Positions 22,246 through 34,198 of a stretch of DNA of 64,000 nt are shown piece after piece. Position 1 is the first letter of the stretch, and the number at the start of each line of letters is the position of its first letter. The notes under the pieces are model-generated. The model ran no database searches and had not been told where the DNA came from. It saw only the letters and a list, made by a program, of their open reading frames with translations. The stretch is from Omphalotus guepiniiformis (Eukaryota; Basidiomycota; Agaricomycetes; Agaricales; Omphalotaceae): the NCBI GenBank assembly GCA_028554645.1, contig JAQOOI010000070.1:124001-188000 (forward strand). The letters are read 5' to 3'. Both the position numbers and the translations under genes were made by a program.

Positions 22246-24816
22246 AGGGACGTGGGGACGGACTAATGAACGTCGATTGCCGAATGCGAATGCGGACGCG
22301 GACTTTGTGACTGTAGCTGTAGGTGTAGGTGTTCACATATGTAGCTTGGTTTCTCTTCTGGGTCCGGCATCGACGCGCCGAATGGTCGATTTCTGTTTTC
22401 CTTTCCTTTGTCGTTCTGTTTTGTTGATCTGCTTTGTATGTCTTTTGGCATTTGTCGTGTACAACTAATTGCATCCCATCGCATCTTGGACTTGCCTCCG
22501 TACCTGCTGATTTTCCTTCCCCAGACGAACGTGAGTCTTTCAATGTTGCTGCCAAACTTTCATGGTGAAGATCACCATCCGTAATCAAATGATGGGAGTC
22601 GTTTGTACTTGAGTTCTTATGGCATTGTGCATGAATGAGGGGCATCGACGTCGATTCGACGACCAGGTCCCATCCGTTCTTTTAAGAACTAATAGCTGAT
22701 ATGTCTTGGCATACGGCTCCGGAGCCACTTTCGAGTAAAATCTGATATATTATTTACGGACTCGGTGAGCAAGCTGTGTTGTTCGGTCATAGCGGTCATG
22801 TAACAACCAATGATAAAAATTAATTGGACTCATTCAACGAAATCCCCGCTGTTCCTCGTAAGGACCCGACATCACTGGGTGAACGGGTGAAAGCTGTTGT
22901 TCATGGCATATCTGTCTCGATACAGTATTAGTAGTAACAGACACGATGAATCACAAGCTCCGGATCCTTAGTTACTGATTCGTCCTCCCTAGAAGAGGAC
23001 CAGACAACAGGGAAGGTCGGAAACACTGGGCTCCATACTAATTTGACTGCAAATCGGGTCTACTATGGTGATCAGAGAATTGCAACTTTTCGAGAATTGA
23101 ATTTTATTATCTTCCACTTAAGTTTGATCCCTTAAGTAAGTACATAGGATTGATCTATTGTACTTAGAACCCTTAACTTGAATTTTTGGGATTTTATTGT
23201 GAGGATGGGCTGGTGTCGGGCAGTGGCCGAGGAGGATTCGAGAATTGCAATCGCTTTGGTCACTGGAGGTCACAGAAAGTCACCTACCGGCATAATCGGC
23301 TTCATGTCATATTTAAGCACCGACAACGGTCAGCCGTTGCCGCTCGCTGGTCCAGAACTTCAGCTTGATATTAGTCATCAGCGGAGTTAAAACCTATCAC
23401 GCTTGTATCACGCTCGTACTTCCTCATTCATGGATTTGTCTGTATAACTTCTTCTACACTTCCTATCACCTTGAGACCTTGCATACATACTGATATGATA
23501 TGACTGAGTAGATATATAACTTTCTTTGAATGCACCGAAGGGTGTATTGACCTATTCCAGAGGTGGTCACACCAAAATGTCACGCTTCTTGTGCAGTATT
23601 TCGCATATTTCTCTCGATTTGCTTTCACCTCTCACAATCTGTTTTGATATCATGTATTCTATGCATGCAATATACCTTACAAAAAATTGACGAAGCATGG
23701 AAGTTGGTAGATGTGGAAATAATCGCAAAGTTGCAATTCCCTGTGCATTGCAATTCTCTGATCACCATAGTAGTTCATGGGAGTCACAATATTTGCGAAG
23801 CAGAGCCTGTACAACACACAATAGTGGTCAAATAATGCATCCATCCACGAGATTGAATAGAAACGAACAAGACGAATTGCAATAAGATCTCGTTTGCCAT
23901 CTGCTTTCTGATACATCGGGTGCTTTCATTCTGTCTGGACCCAGATGTGATCCTTATGAGATGTCTACCTCGCAAACTGTGATCTCGGTGCTCAGAGACT
24001 GGAGCTTGTTAATTACCGATGCTGTATAGCTCACGCCGGAGATGTAAGGATAGAGTTACTGGGATATATGAGCATACCGAAGGGAGGGTAGCGGACTACG
24101 TCCGAAAAATCCGAGTGTGAGTGCCACGGCTCCTCCGGCCGTCATGCCGATAAAGGTCCCGCTAGGCACTAGTGCATCGGCCTGTAAAGCCAGTGCCGGC
24201 TGTCACGGCGACTGTTCTGCAACTATTTTCTCACAATTCCCGTTGCCACCTCTCAGCATCAGACTATCATCAATGTATCTTTCTGGCACCTTTGCGCTTC
24301 TCAATCAATGGACGGAGAAAAAGCTACTACAATGGTTCAAGCTTCAAGTTCTCCATGGGTCACATTACTCTTTTGAATATACCGAGAAAGACATTGATTG
24401 AACTACGTCGTGACGATCTTTTCGAAAGAAGTGTGCTGTGCCCAGACCTCGGCAAGATTAAGCAAGAGCGCCGTCGCTGTCTTCGTCAGCTCTCGTGGGT
24501 AAGAAGGCTAGCATGGAAAAAGCAGTTCGACTGGAAACCAGCATTCAAGGTAGCTTTCTATAGAAGTAGCAACATCATGATCACGGGAATCCATACAGCT
24601 ATGGTGTAGATGAGGATGACAGGCGATCAGGTTCGTCGACCATCTGTTTTTGCCCATCACCGTTGTAATCTCACCCATTTACGTGCATGATCTAGACGAA
24701 ACCCCCCCTTCAAGCCCTTATTTATCTTCTTCTGGCTCCTCCCACTTCGACAGTGACTGTCGATCCTTCTTTTCCCTCCATTCTTTCCTTTCATTTCCCG
24801 GCTGGTCCTGGCGACG
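22246..24816. other. Gene-poor region with a possible membrane-segment remnant
   Basis: No gene that I can support. On the minus strand, 24180-24080 encodes PSGTFIGMTAGGAVALTLGFF, a credible transmembrane segment of the kind found in the adjacent gene at 24817, but no matching extracellular exons could be joined to it. It may be another decayed paralog. Confidence 0.35.
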
Positions 24817-26360
24817 ATGCTTGCATTCCTTCACTTTTGGTGCGTCTGCTTTCGTTCTACCGACGAAAACTCGAGGCAGGAATTCACAAGATATTGTACA
24901 GCATCGCATTGCTCATAATTCATTGTGAGACTCCGGTAGCTTGGGGAAAGCTCAAGATTTCTCTCAAAGATATGGTTACTGCGGGTTCCAAAGGAAAGGT
25001 AGAATGGAATCGAGATCCAGACGATCCCAAGATGTTCTATGTCGTCAAGTTCTTGCACAAGAACGGACTGAGTCCTTCGGAGCCCTTTCCTGTCGATGCG
25101 ACAGAAACAACTGGAACGTTTAAATTGCCGTTTATAAATTCAGGGTACGCTTGCTAGTCATTGTATGCTCTTACGCCCAACTGATTATTATCAGGAAGTT
25201 TCATCTGGCTGCGTTTGAGAAATTGAAGTATGTCGAAATATCACAATCTTGAGGATGTTCTGTTCACTGCCGTTGCTTTACAAGACCTGATGTTCAACCT
25301 CTCGCGTTTTCCAAGACTTTCAATGTTGCCAAGCCACAGGACGACCACGAAAGTTCGGGTTCTGACTCTTCCAACTCAAAGCAGTGAGGCATCTGATCGT
25401 GTTTTCTATGATTGATATCTGAAGGCTATAATAGACAGGGTAACAGCACCTTGCCGTTGAACTTACCGACCCCTTCGAGGTATGAGCTCACATACGAAAT
25501 GTTGAACAACCTGATTCATCAAGCTAACTGTCATCGAACATAGCTCGGTCATATACAGGTACGACATTGCTTCCTGCTGTATATATAAAAGATTGCGTAC
25601 GACTGATGTTCCTAGTTCTCCGACGCCTGACCATATTAACTCTGAGAGTCGCCCGTAAGACTTTCCTTCCTGTTTGATCAAATGGTTCCTGATATCGACT
25701 TGCATACTTAGTTTCAACACTCCTTTAGTTATTGGAGTCATCGTTGGATCATTGTTAGGCGCACTTGTTGGCTTACTGTCCCTTTATTATTTCCTACATA
25801 AACGGCGAAGGAAGGTGCCAGACTATCCTTTTGCCCCGCCAACCATGCAAGGCTCTTCTTCGTTCTGGCGCAGATTCTGGAGCCGCGGAGAAACTGGCCG
25901 TTCTACTTCCCCTGCTAGTCTGAACATGAGCAGTAGTTCAATTACACTTGGCGCCCCCGACGCTTGGGACTCGAATCGTAATTTTTATAAAACGCCCAAC
26001 ATTCGTAACCAGGGGCGTAGTCCGTCCACCAAGAAGTCCGTCCACCCTAGCGGTCCTCGTTCAACTGCTGGCGATACCAACACGAGCTTGAGCAGCATTC
26101 GCTTTTCACCCAACACCGAGCGTCAGATGGAGATTGAAGAGCGGATCGAGGAGTTGACTGGGAAACTGGTGCTTCTACAGAGAACTGTCGGCGGTTTGAC
26201 GCAGAATAGGACGAATTCGAGGAGTTTGATGACTATGACTCATGACCTTCGAATCCTCAAATGGAAGAATCAGATTGAGAGGCTTCAGGAGCTGAAGAAC
26301 TCTGACTGGGCATGGGGACGTACGGATGTGATTCCGTCTGGTTTGTATGGATCGGATTGA
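24817..26360 (+). CDS. Single-pass membrane protein with Ser-rich stalk, 381 aa
   Basis: Eight exons (24817-24839, 24902-25144, 25195-25227, 25285-25383, 25435-25479, 25544-25558, 25616-25654, 25712-26360) sum to 1146 nt in frame. A short signal peptide (MLAFLHFCIALLII) is created only by the first splice. A ~85-residue domain follows, VTAGSKGKVEWNRDPDDPKMF... ending TGTFKLPFINSG, typical of basidiomycete cell-surface proteins of unknown ligand. Then comes a Ser/Pro/Asn-rich stalk, a transmembrane helix (VIGVIVGSLLGALVGLLSLYY) and the basic stop-transfer HKRRRK. The ~195-residue cytoplasmic tail is Ser/Thr-rich with a predicted coiled coil (ERQMEIEERIEEL...). The topology suggests a surface sensor or wall-membrane linker. 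A broken paralog lies at 18 kb. Confidence 0.8.
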
Positions 26361-27483
26361 AACTTTGAACACAGTATACCTATCTCTCAGTGACTTGTTA
26401 CTCATTCTTTGACAAGACAATCCTGTAGTTTTTGTTTGGTGTTCAACTCGTTGCTGTTAGCAGTGATGATCAATGGAGCTAGAGACTGGTACCAGGCTAC
26501 TAGCCTAGGACCAACCGACATAGTACTGACGGACCGACCGAGTTTTGGAACAATCTGGTCATCAGATAGTGGTGATGATCAGAAAGGAAGGATATGCCAC
26601 CGTATATGTATCCAAATGCCACGGTCTAAGATTGTTGTTTGCGGAATATAACACACCTCAACTGATGCTATCATACATTAGGTACCTCAACAATTGGTGT
26701 ATAGTTTATTCCTCGGAAAATCAGCGCTCGAAAGATGAACTATATCAGCGATATTTAGGGCCAGCAGATTGCCAGCAGATACTACATATGTGGGATTCCG
26801 GGAGACAAAGTCTTATGGGGACTCCTTACTAGATCGTCATCTAAGTCCAAGGGGTAGCTCCGGTGACTCTTCGATAGGCAGCCCGAAGCTGTGAGGCTGG
26901 ACTGCAAATCTCAACATGCATCATCTACTACCTGTCGCCAAGTGCGATTGTATCTCTTCCTTGAAGGAACACCCTACCTCACATCATCAAGGAACTGTCT
27001 AGTGATGCTCGCCGCATGTCCAGCTATATCTCAGTTGTAGTATTCATTGCTTCGTCTGTTTTTGCATAGTGCCGTTCTTTAAGGATTGATCGATATGTTT
27101 ATGGTAGTGTCGACTTGATCATCCGGCGAACGCAGTTGCGGGTTGGTTGCTGGTTGGTTGCTGGTTGGTTGCGCAGACACGAGTATTCGTCTCAGTTTGA
27201 AGTGAAGTCTGATTAACATTACACGATACAATGCTAGGCGCTGTTCAGAAATTATGCTTTATCCCTGCGAGGAAATCTATATTCTTTACTTACAGTATTG
27301 TAGATTGCGTCGTCCGAGGGCAGTGATTTTGTGTGGGTGTGGTCAGTTTCCTTGGCGTACCGGATTGGTCAAGGATTTCCTTGGCACTGGAGTCTAGAAC
27401 CTAAAGCGATCGACAAATAGAGTCAAATCGTGGCCCCGTCGTGTGCCGTATTGAGCTCGATACCTTGTTAACCTATCACCATC
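26361..27483. other. Intergenic region, no gene seen
   Basis: Short open frames (26409-26832) show no family resemblance. The last ~300 bp are probably the promoter and leader of the stress-protein gene. Confidence 0.4.
27141..27172 (+). repeat. 11-bp tandem repeat (ggttggttgct)x3
   Basis: Three perfect or near-perfect adjacent copies of ggttggttgct stand about 310 bp upstream of the universal stress protein ATG. Confidence 0.85.
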
Positions 27484-28646
27484 ATGTCTGTCTCGTCGTC
27501 GCCTCCGGTGCATACACCACCACATCACCATTCACCGATGCCACTACGCTCAGCGATGAAACACCCGTCTTCTTCGGCCGCAACATCTCCTGCCTCTTCC
27601 CCATTCGTATCGACGTTTGCCCTTCCACCGTCATCTATTTCTCCGTCAGACTGCGACGTGTTAGCATCATCGCCTTTGACGCCCACGGCAAGTGGTGTTC
27701 CGTCTTTAATGAATCGCACGTCGTCTTCAGCTAGTATTACCAACACACTCAATACTCCGTCGCCATACGTCTCGATGCCACAGACACCGGTCCCAGGATA
27801 CACCCCAAAGGTATCTTTCGATACGTTTGAGAATCCTGCGGCTAGTATGTTTAGCTTCACATTGAGCTCCAAGTCCGATGGTTACAAGCGGACGCGGTCC
27901 ACGAGGTACGCATTTTTGTCTCATACGCAGTAATTCCTGTTCCTAATTCCTGTTCATTCTTAGAGTCTTTTTGTGTGCATCTTCCCCGGACGAATCAGGT
28001 AGTGAAGCGCTAGATTGGGCACTAGAAAGCTTCGTTCAAGATGGAGATGAGTTCGTTGTATTCAGAGGTGTAGAAGAAGACGTACTAGGTCTGTATCAAT
28101 CACGATGCTGTTTTGTACCCTCTTTTCTTAGTATCATTTCTTTGAATTCAGAGAAGGATCATAACATCATCCGAGATGATGCACGGGCACTCATGCGATA
28201 TATTCAAGAGAAGAGCGCTGAAATTGATCCTGACCGCAAGGTACTCACTCCATCTACTAAATTTAAAATGACATTCCTCTCACAACTATTTTTTCTCGCA
28301 AGCTTTCGATAATACTCGAATACATTGCTGGAAAAGTGACTGATACGCTGGACAGGCTCATCGCGCTCTATAGACCTGATTCCGTCGTCGTGGGTACAAG
28401 GGGCCGGAAGTACGTGTGTTCTGTTCTATCTATTCTCGTTCTGAGGCTTAAAAAAATGTCTTTTCGCCACCCTTCTGTCTTAGAGCATGGCAAGTAGGCT
28501 TGGGAAAAGGCACGATGGGCAGTGTCAGCCGATATTGTCTCACCCACTCTCCGGTACCTATCATCGTCGTCCGCCCGGAGAGGAAGGTCAAGAAAGCTAT
28601 GGAGAAGCGCAAGGCAGACCCTAAGCGCGGCACGCACTTTGACTAG
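27484..28646 (+). CDS. Universal stress protein (UspA) family, 301 aa
   Basis: Five exons, 27484-27905, 27964-28088, 28152-28240, 28303-28409 and 28484-28646 (906 nt). The first ~135 residues are a Ser/Thr/Pro-rich, phosphorylation-prone lead, as in fungal Usp proteins. The Usp domain follows: RVFLCASSPDESGSEALDW (first strand and helix), DEFVVFRGVEED, the helix with DHNIIRDDARALM, PDSVVVGTRGRK, then GLGKGTMGSVSRYCL and PVPIIVVRPERK. The G-x2-G...G-S pattern of ATP-binding Usp members is present. The tail is Lys/Arg-rich. Expected to be a cytosolic stress-response protein; its exact role is unknown. The +1 ATG follows a tight leader and an upstream in-frame stop. Confidence 0.9.
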
Positions 28647-29639
28647 GCGCGTGTACATGAATCAAGGCGTATAGTCGTCGTCCTGGCACTGTCAAGCTGT
28701 CAAGCTGAGACCTCAAATGGATATCTTCGGGCTTTTGGGGTTTGCGTAACTGGCAGCTACTGGGTGAATAATTTGGGCGCTGCTGCCAGGTGTATAGTGT
28801 ATGAGTATGGGATGGGGAGGATGTGATGCTGGAACTCCACCTACTGACTGACTGCTGCCGCGTGTTCGGTTCAACGTCGCGCGCTCGTTACATGAATCCC
28901 CTCCCGCATCTTGTTGGCATACTACACAATTGCAGGCAGGCTCGTTTGCCCTCTTGTGATTGCATGTGGACATTTTTCAATCCGGGATTTGCTTATATTT
29001 ATAGTAAACATAATGTATTGATTGTTTTGTCAAAATACCTCACCTCTTTTTTTCGGTTACTACTGTATGAAATTATGGATTATATGCCAAGTGACCTGCA
29101 GGCAGTCGATACCTTTGCAAGTTCTTTTGTTGATTTTTGAATGAATGGGTAACAAGCTAGCGATGTACTTTTGTAACAACTGACTCTAATCGATTCGCTG
29201 AGCCCCTGCCAAGAAAAACTGAAAGATATCTCGCTTTGGCTGTTGGTTAGGAATCGCTTCTGCTGCTCTTGCAAGTTTGCTTGAACGCGCACACTATGAA
29301 AAACAAAGGTGGTACTATTTCACCATTGTATTAATCACGTATATATCTAATTGTAGTCTCATGAAGAGTAATGAACGTTATAAGGGGAAAAAAAGTGGTT
29401 CTACTAACGAACGGAAACAAAGAACTAAAAAGTGTGTATCAGCTAAAATAGTAAGTAAATAACCCTTGCTACAGAAAAAAAATTCATTATCAATACCCCT
29501 TCAAATCGTAAATTTAAACTCGATCCCGATCGTAAAAAGGTAAGAAACGCCGGCGCTGAATATTCAATCAATGCTCGCCTGTAGCACAAACTACTTGGCC
29601 GATACAGAACTAATCATATGTATCCTATTACGCCCTGAC
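28647..29639. other. Convergent spacer, no gene seen
   Basis: Lies between two converging genes. AT-rich in the right half (29300-29560), compatible with 3' UTRs. No supported coding frame. Confidence 0.45.
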
Positions 29640-31045
29640 TTAAGCGTGAGCTGGAAGAGGAGTAACAGCTGGCTTGGGAGGAAGAGGAGTGGTAGTCGGA
29701 GGGGGCGGAACAGGGCTGTTATTCTGAGGAGGGGGCGCAGCTCGAGGAGCCTTACCAGCCGGTGGGGGAGGAACAGGACTGGTAGTCGGGGGAGGAGGGA
29801 CAGGGCTGTTGTTCTGAGGAGGGGGCACAGCTCGAGGAGCCTTTCCTTGGTTAGCCGGAGGAGGAGGGACTGGACTGGTAGTCGGAGGGGGAGGAACAGG
29901 GCTGTTGTTCTGTGGTGGAGGCACAGCTCGAGGAGCTTTACCAGCCGGTGGGGGAGGAACAGGACTGGTAGTCGGAGGGGGAGGCACAGGGCTGTTGTTC
30001 TGATTCTGAGGCGGTGGCGCAGCTCGAGGAGCCTTTCCTTGGTTAGCCGGAGGAGGAGGAACAGGACTGGTAGTCGGAGGAGGAGGGACAGGGCTGTTAT
30101 CCTGAGGCGGTGGGGCAGCTCGAGGAGCTTTACCAGCCGGTGGGGGAGGAACAGGACTGGTAGTCGGAGGAGGAGGGACAGGGCTGTTGTTCTGAGGCGG
30201 TGGGGCAGCTCGAGGAGCCTTACCAGCCGGTGGGGGAGGAACAGGACTGGTAGTCGGAGGGGGAGGAACTGGGTTGTTATTCTGAGGTGGAGGCACAGCT
30301 CTAGGAGCCTTACCCTGGTTAGCCGGAGGGGGAGGAACAGGACTGGTAGTCGGAGGAGGAGGGACAGGACTGTTGTTCTGAGGTGGTGGCGCAGCTCGAG
30401 GAGCCTTACCCGCCGGTGGGGGAGGGACAGGACTCGTAGTCGGAGGGGGAGGCACGGGGCTGTTGTTCTGATTCTGAGGCGGGGGCGCAGCTCGAGGAGC
30501 CTTACCCGCCGGTGGGGGAGGGACAGGGCTCGTAGTCGGAGGGGGAGGGACAGGACTATTGTTCTGAGGTGGGGGCGCAGCTCGAGGAGCCTTACCCGCC
30601 GGTGGGGGAGGAACAGGACTAGTAGTCGGCGGAGGAGGAACTGGGTTGTTGTCCTGAGGCGGGGGCGCATCTCTAGGAGCATTGCCCGTGCCAGCCGGGA
30701 CCTGATCACCACCCTGCACCTGATTATTACCACCCGATACTTGATTACCACCTGAGACCTGATTACCACTCGCGACTTGATTACCATTACCATTCGAAAC
30801 TTGATTACCACCCTGGGCCTGATTACCACCATTCGGCGGAAGGATGGTGCTGGTAGGTGCTGGCGGGGGTGGGACAGCCAAAGAAGTCGTCGGTCGGACA
30901 TTCTGAGGAGCCTAGTCGTCGAGGAATAGAAAATTGAGTTCAGTCAATATGATCAACCAAAGAGATACTAAGAGACGAAGCTTACCGCCATCACAGCAGC
31001 ATAGTTGAGCGCAAGAGCGAGGAAAGTAGCATTAATGAACTTCAT
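29640..31045 (-). CDS. Secreted proline-rich repeat protein, 443 aa
   Basis: Exon 1 (31045-30986) encodes the signal peptide MKFINATFLALALNYAAVMA, differing at three positions from the one at 10345. After a 74-nt intron, exon 2 (30911-29640) encodes the rest. After a Gly/Asn/Gln-rich stretch with repeated GGNQV words come eleven units of ~30 residues, each PPPQNNSPVPPPPTTSPVPPPP followed by a linker AGKAPRA or ANQGKAPRA. Units are nearly identical at the DNA level, so the array is probably variable in length between strains. No Cys and almost no aromatic residues. The recurring K-x-P-R linker is the only charged part. An extended, extracellular, wall-associated or processed protein is likely; function unknown. 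Confidence 0.8.
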
Positions 31046-31307
31046 CGTGGCGTATCGATCGAGTTATTATGTAGGTGAAAGTTAAAGAAAAACCTCTGGC
31101 TTAGCAAGGGTGAAGAACGAATAAAGTTGTAGAAAGGTTGAAAAAGATTGAGTGTGAAGAGAAGATATGTGTTTGATGTTTGATTCTCGTCGAGGTTGGT
31201 GCAGTTTATATAGCCTGGGGTAGGAAACAAAACCCCGAGATGTCCTACGATACATCGCACGATGAATTTTCGTCAGGTGAAGCGTTGATTGGTGCAAGTG
31301 CACGACA

Positions 31308-31470
31308 ATTCGCTCGCGCCGCAGTAGGTGGAGACGCGGTTAGAAGCGTTTTTGCGTCAGTGAATTCCGCTCGTTAACGCAAGAAATTTCGTTAGGGTCT
31401 CGACTGCGGACACCTTGAATTGAACGGGCTATGAGTTTTACAAGGAGTATACACCTCGGTTAGCTGAAAA
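31308..31470 (+). repeat. Upstream block shared with the first proline-rich gene (inverted relative to gene)
   Basis: It contains gcgccgcagtaggtggagac at 31316 and ttgaattgaacgg at 31415-31427, followed by ttttaca..aggagta...cctcgg. The + strand order matches 9911-10085. There the downstream gene is on +, here the gene it precedes is on -, so the block is flipped with respect to the start codon. Confidence 0.6.
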
Positions 31471-32553
31471 GACCACCCACATAGACTGCATGTATCCACT
31501 GACCTGACTCAAGCGTTGCCAACCGACGAAAATGTAGAAAACAGCGCAATAACGCAATCTGCGGATATGATTTCTATTTCGAGAGCATTTTGTGCAGCGT
31601 GCTGCGCATAAAGTCGACGGGGATTTTCGAGTGCTTAGCTGTGCTTAGTAGGGTTGATACCTAGATATTCATTTATTGAATGAGAAGGGCAACGCAGAAT
31701 ATAAACTCACAAGCATATAAGTGTTGTAGCAACACGCAGTATTAAAGAACGTCCAAAACGTCCAGCTGCGCCTATAATCAACTTTCAGTTAATTAGAATA
31801 CGTGTTATGACTCACTATATTGCGATGCTGTGGATCAAGTAATGTTGAGATTTTGAAAACGCAGCAAAAAGCATGACGAATTCTGCACAGGATACTGAAC
31901 TTCTGCCCCGCTTCTTCCTAAGGTTCGTTAGTGTAGCCGATATTTTCATCTATGAGGGGAGAGGTCACTTACATGGAGCCAATTCAGTCTAGCACAATTC
32001 GCCTACGAGGATGGTGGACCTTTCAGCGCGGAAGAAAGTATTGCACCCCACCAAAAACCTCCTCCATGTATCTCTCGAGGCATTCGTTGTCGCGAAAACT
32101 AGGATGCAGTGAGTGAAAGAAGATTAAAGGCGTTGACGCTGTTGAGCCGCCGGTGTATTACTTCCAGCTCCGACGCATGCCGAAGTGCAGCGGCCGTTCG
32201 GTCGCGGATTTGCAGTTACCCCACATTTTTGTTCACCCAACGGGTTTGCAAACGTTCACCGACATAACAATTTCAAAGACCACTACGCTCCTAGACCTCA
32301 AAAATCCGCTTTGTGTATCAGGTGCAAAATTGGAATGTCGTGTTCTAAGACTTTCGGTTTGAGCGTCTTATCACTACTACTAGTATCGTTCAACGTCTGT
32401 GGAGGCATAAACTGAACTTCCCAGTCTTGCTGAAGTAGTAGTACAAGAGACGCCGATCATGAAAAGACCGACTCGGACGACACTATCAATCCCACACTAC
32501 CTCCATCCTCCTACCCCATACCCAATGCCCCAATGCCCCAATGGCGCTCGCAT
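31471..32553. other. Intergenic region, no gene seen
   Basis: Overlapping short open frames at 32153-32415 on the plus strand are not supported by splice sites or similarity. The right end is the 3' flank of the ubiquitin hydrolase gene. Confidence 0.4.
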
Positions 32554-33647
32554 TCAGACAGCAGGTCTTCCAAGATACATCACACTAAACTTAACACTCT
32601 CACTCTTCCCAACAAACTCCTCCCTCGCAATACGCCCAACATCATCCAACAACTCCAAACACTCTCCCCAATCAACCGGTCCCGCTCGCCCACCATCAAG
32701 CTCCACCACCCGTCGTCCCATCCCACCCTCTCCGCCGGGTACAGGAACAGAAACAAAACAAGTATAAGCTTGATCAACATGTTCATTGGTCAACGGAAGC
32801 TCGCATTGACCCGCAGTAGCTACCGACGCGTGAATTTCGGTGAAAATGGTGGTATCCTCGAATAGTTTGGAGCGTTCGAGAGGGAGCGTTTTGGGTCGGG
32901 CGGTGGCGTAGAATGTACTTAGTGGTGAAGAAGGAAGGAGCTTTGTGTCAGTCTGTGTGTATATGAGTAATGAGTAATTAGCTCGGCGGCTTTTTGGTAA
33001 GAAGGAGGCGACATTCGGAGTCGGACGAACGTTTGCTAAACCGTGTATGATAGCCATAGCGCCACATGCGTTGTGAATCTATGTTGAGAGCATTAGTGCT
33101 ATTATTATTTATGAACAAGGGGAGCATAGTAGAAAGTGACGTTCACGGTTTGTTTCATCCAAAATACGCTCTTATCGATCTTCGTCGGACCACCTTCTCT
33201 CTCAAGTCGTTCGTCCTCTGCCTCGCGCCTATATCTCGCTTCTGTATACGGAAATACAAGAATCACTGCTTTAACAGGACGCGGAATCGTTGATAGATAC
33301 TAAAGAGCCTTGGTCAACTACTATCTCAGGGATTCTTGCCGCTTGCAGTCGATGGAAACTTGAAAGAATGAGACGAACCTCGGAGTCAAGCGCATAAAGA
33401 TCACAAAATTGAGCATCAGAAAGATCTAAGCCTGCTTGACTTGCCCACTTGAATTTATTTTAGTATTTCGAACGAATATTTATGGTCAAATCCTGAAGAA
33501 GAGCAGCTTTATAATGCACGCACACCGTTGAAGACCTACGATTTATCGTGCGTGCAAGGCAAGTTAATCAAGTATCGCGCTATATAATATGAATAATTTC
33601 CGAACCTCAGGGTTGCTTTCAAGAGGGATCCAGCCGGGAATTGTCAT
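32554..33647 (-). CDS. Ubiquitin C-terminal hydrolase (UCH-L3/Yuh1 family), catalytic His replaced, ~240 aa
   Basis: Six exons: 33647-33606, 33535-33524 (12 nt), 33447-33379, 33299-33147, 33078-33031 and 32952-32554. The joined protein follows UCH-L3 from end to end: WIPLESNPEVF, LYALDSE, RPVKAVILVFPYTE, FWMKQT, NACGAMAIIHGLAN, AGQ and VVELDG. The oxyanion Gln (91), nucleophile Cys (97) and the Asp (194) are present. The catalytic His, which follows a VDL or similar triplet in this family, is Ala170 in HVDQAYTCFV; a His three residues earlier (166) is out of register. Family members trim small adducts from ubiquitin. The intron 33030-32953 is 78 nt and stop-free, so unspliced message would also be translatable. 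Confidence 0.85.
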
Positions 33648-34198
33648 AGTTCAGAGTTGAATCTAAAGGTGAGTAGGTGAACGACGCGTGTATCTTTCAG
33701 TCATCTGACTCTTCTACTTATGACTCACGCTCCCATCTTCGTTGCTTCAAACTCCATGGTTAATGAAGCTAAGCCTTGATAGTTGAAGTTTTGAAGTTTT
33801 GGCGCTTCATCGACATCATCCATGGAGTTCGGAGGGAAGTTATTCTCGGGGATCACTCCACCACTCCTTCCAAACGCCGCAATGTTTCTGCATATTCCAC
33901 CACATCCCGAAGTTGCGCCAAATATAAGCCAGAATAACGCGTTTGTCGCGCTCGCAGCAATTACCCAACACCACTAAGAACGGGGTATATATGATAACGA
34001 AGAACTACAACATGGTATGACACAACAAGCACCGTGCAAGAAAAGAATCCAGTGGCAGAAGAAATCAAAAGAACCTAGTCACAACATGGCTTTTTGAGCC
34101 GCAACACAATTTCTTCCTGTGATCGGCCCTTGACTAGCTTGATCTACCAAACTAGTACTCAGTGGGTATGAAAAAAACGAAAATAGAACAGGGTTTTT
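33648..34198. other. Intergenic region, no gene seen
   Basis: The sequence upstream of the UCH gene and downstream of the kinase-like gene (both read leftwards). The doubled gttgaagttttgaagtttt near 33782 is the only local repeat noted. Confidence 0.45.

Noticed and set aside
29571..30755. 394-codon plus-strand frame rich in Arg/Ser/Gly
   Set aside because: It is the mirror of the proline-rich repeat gene on the minus strand; the repeat keeps several frames open. The minus-strand reading has a signal peptide and intron, this one has nothing comparable.
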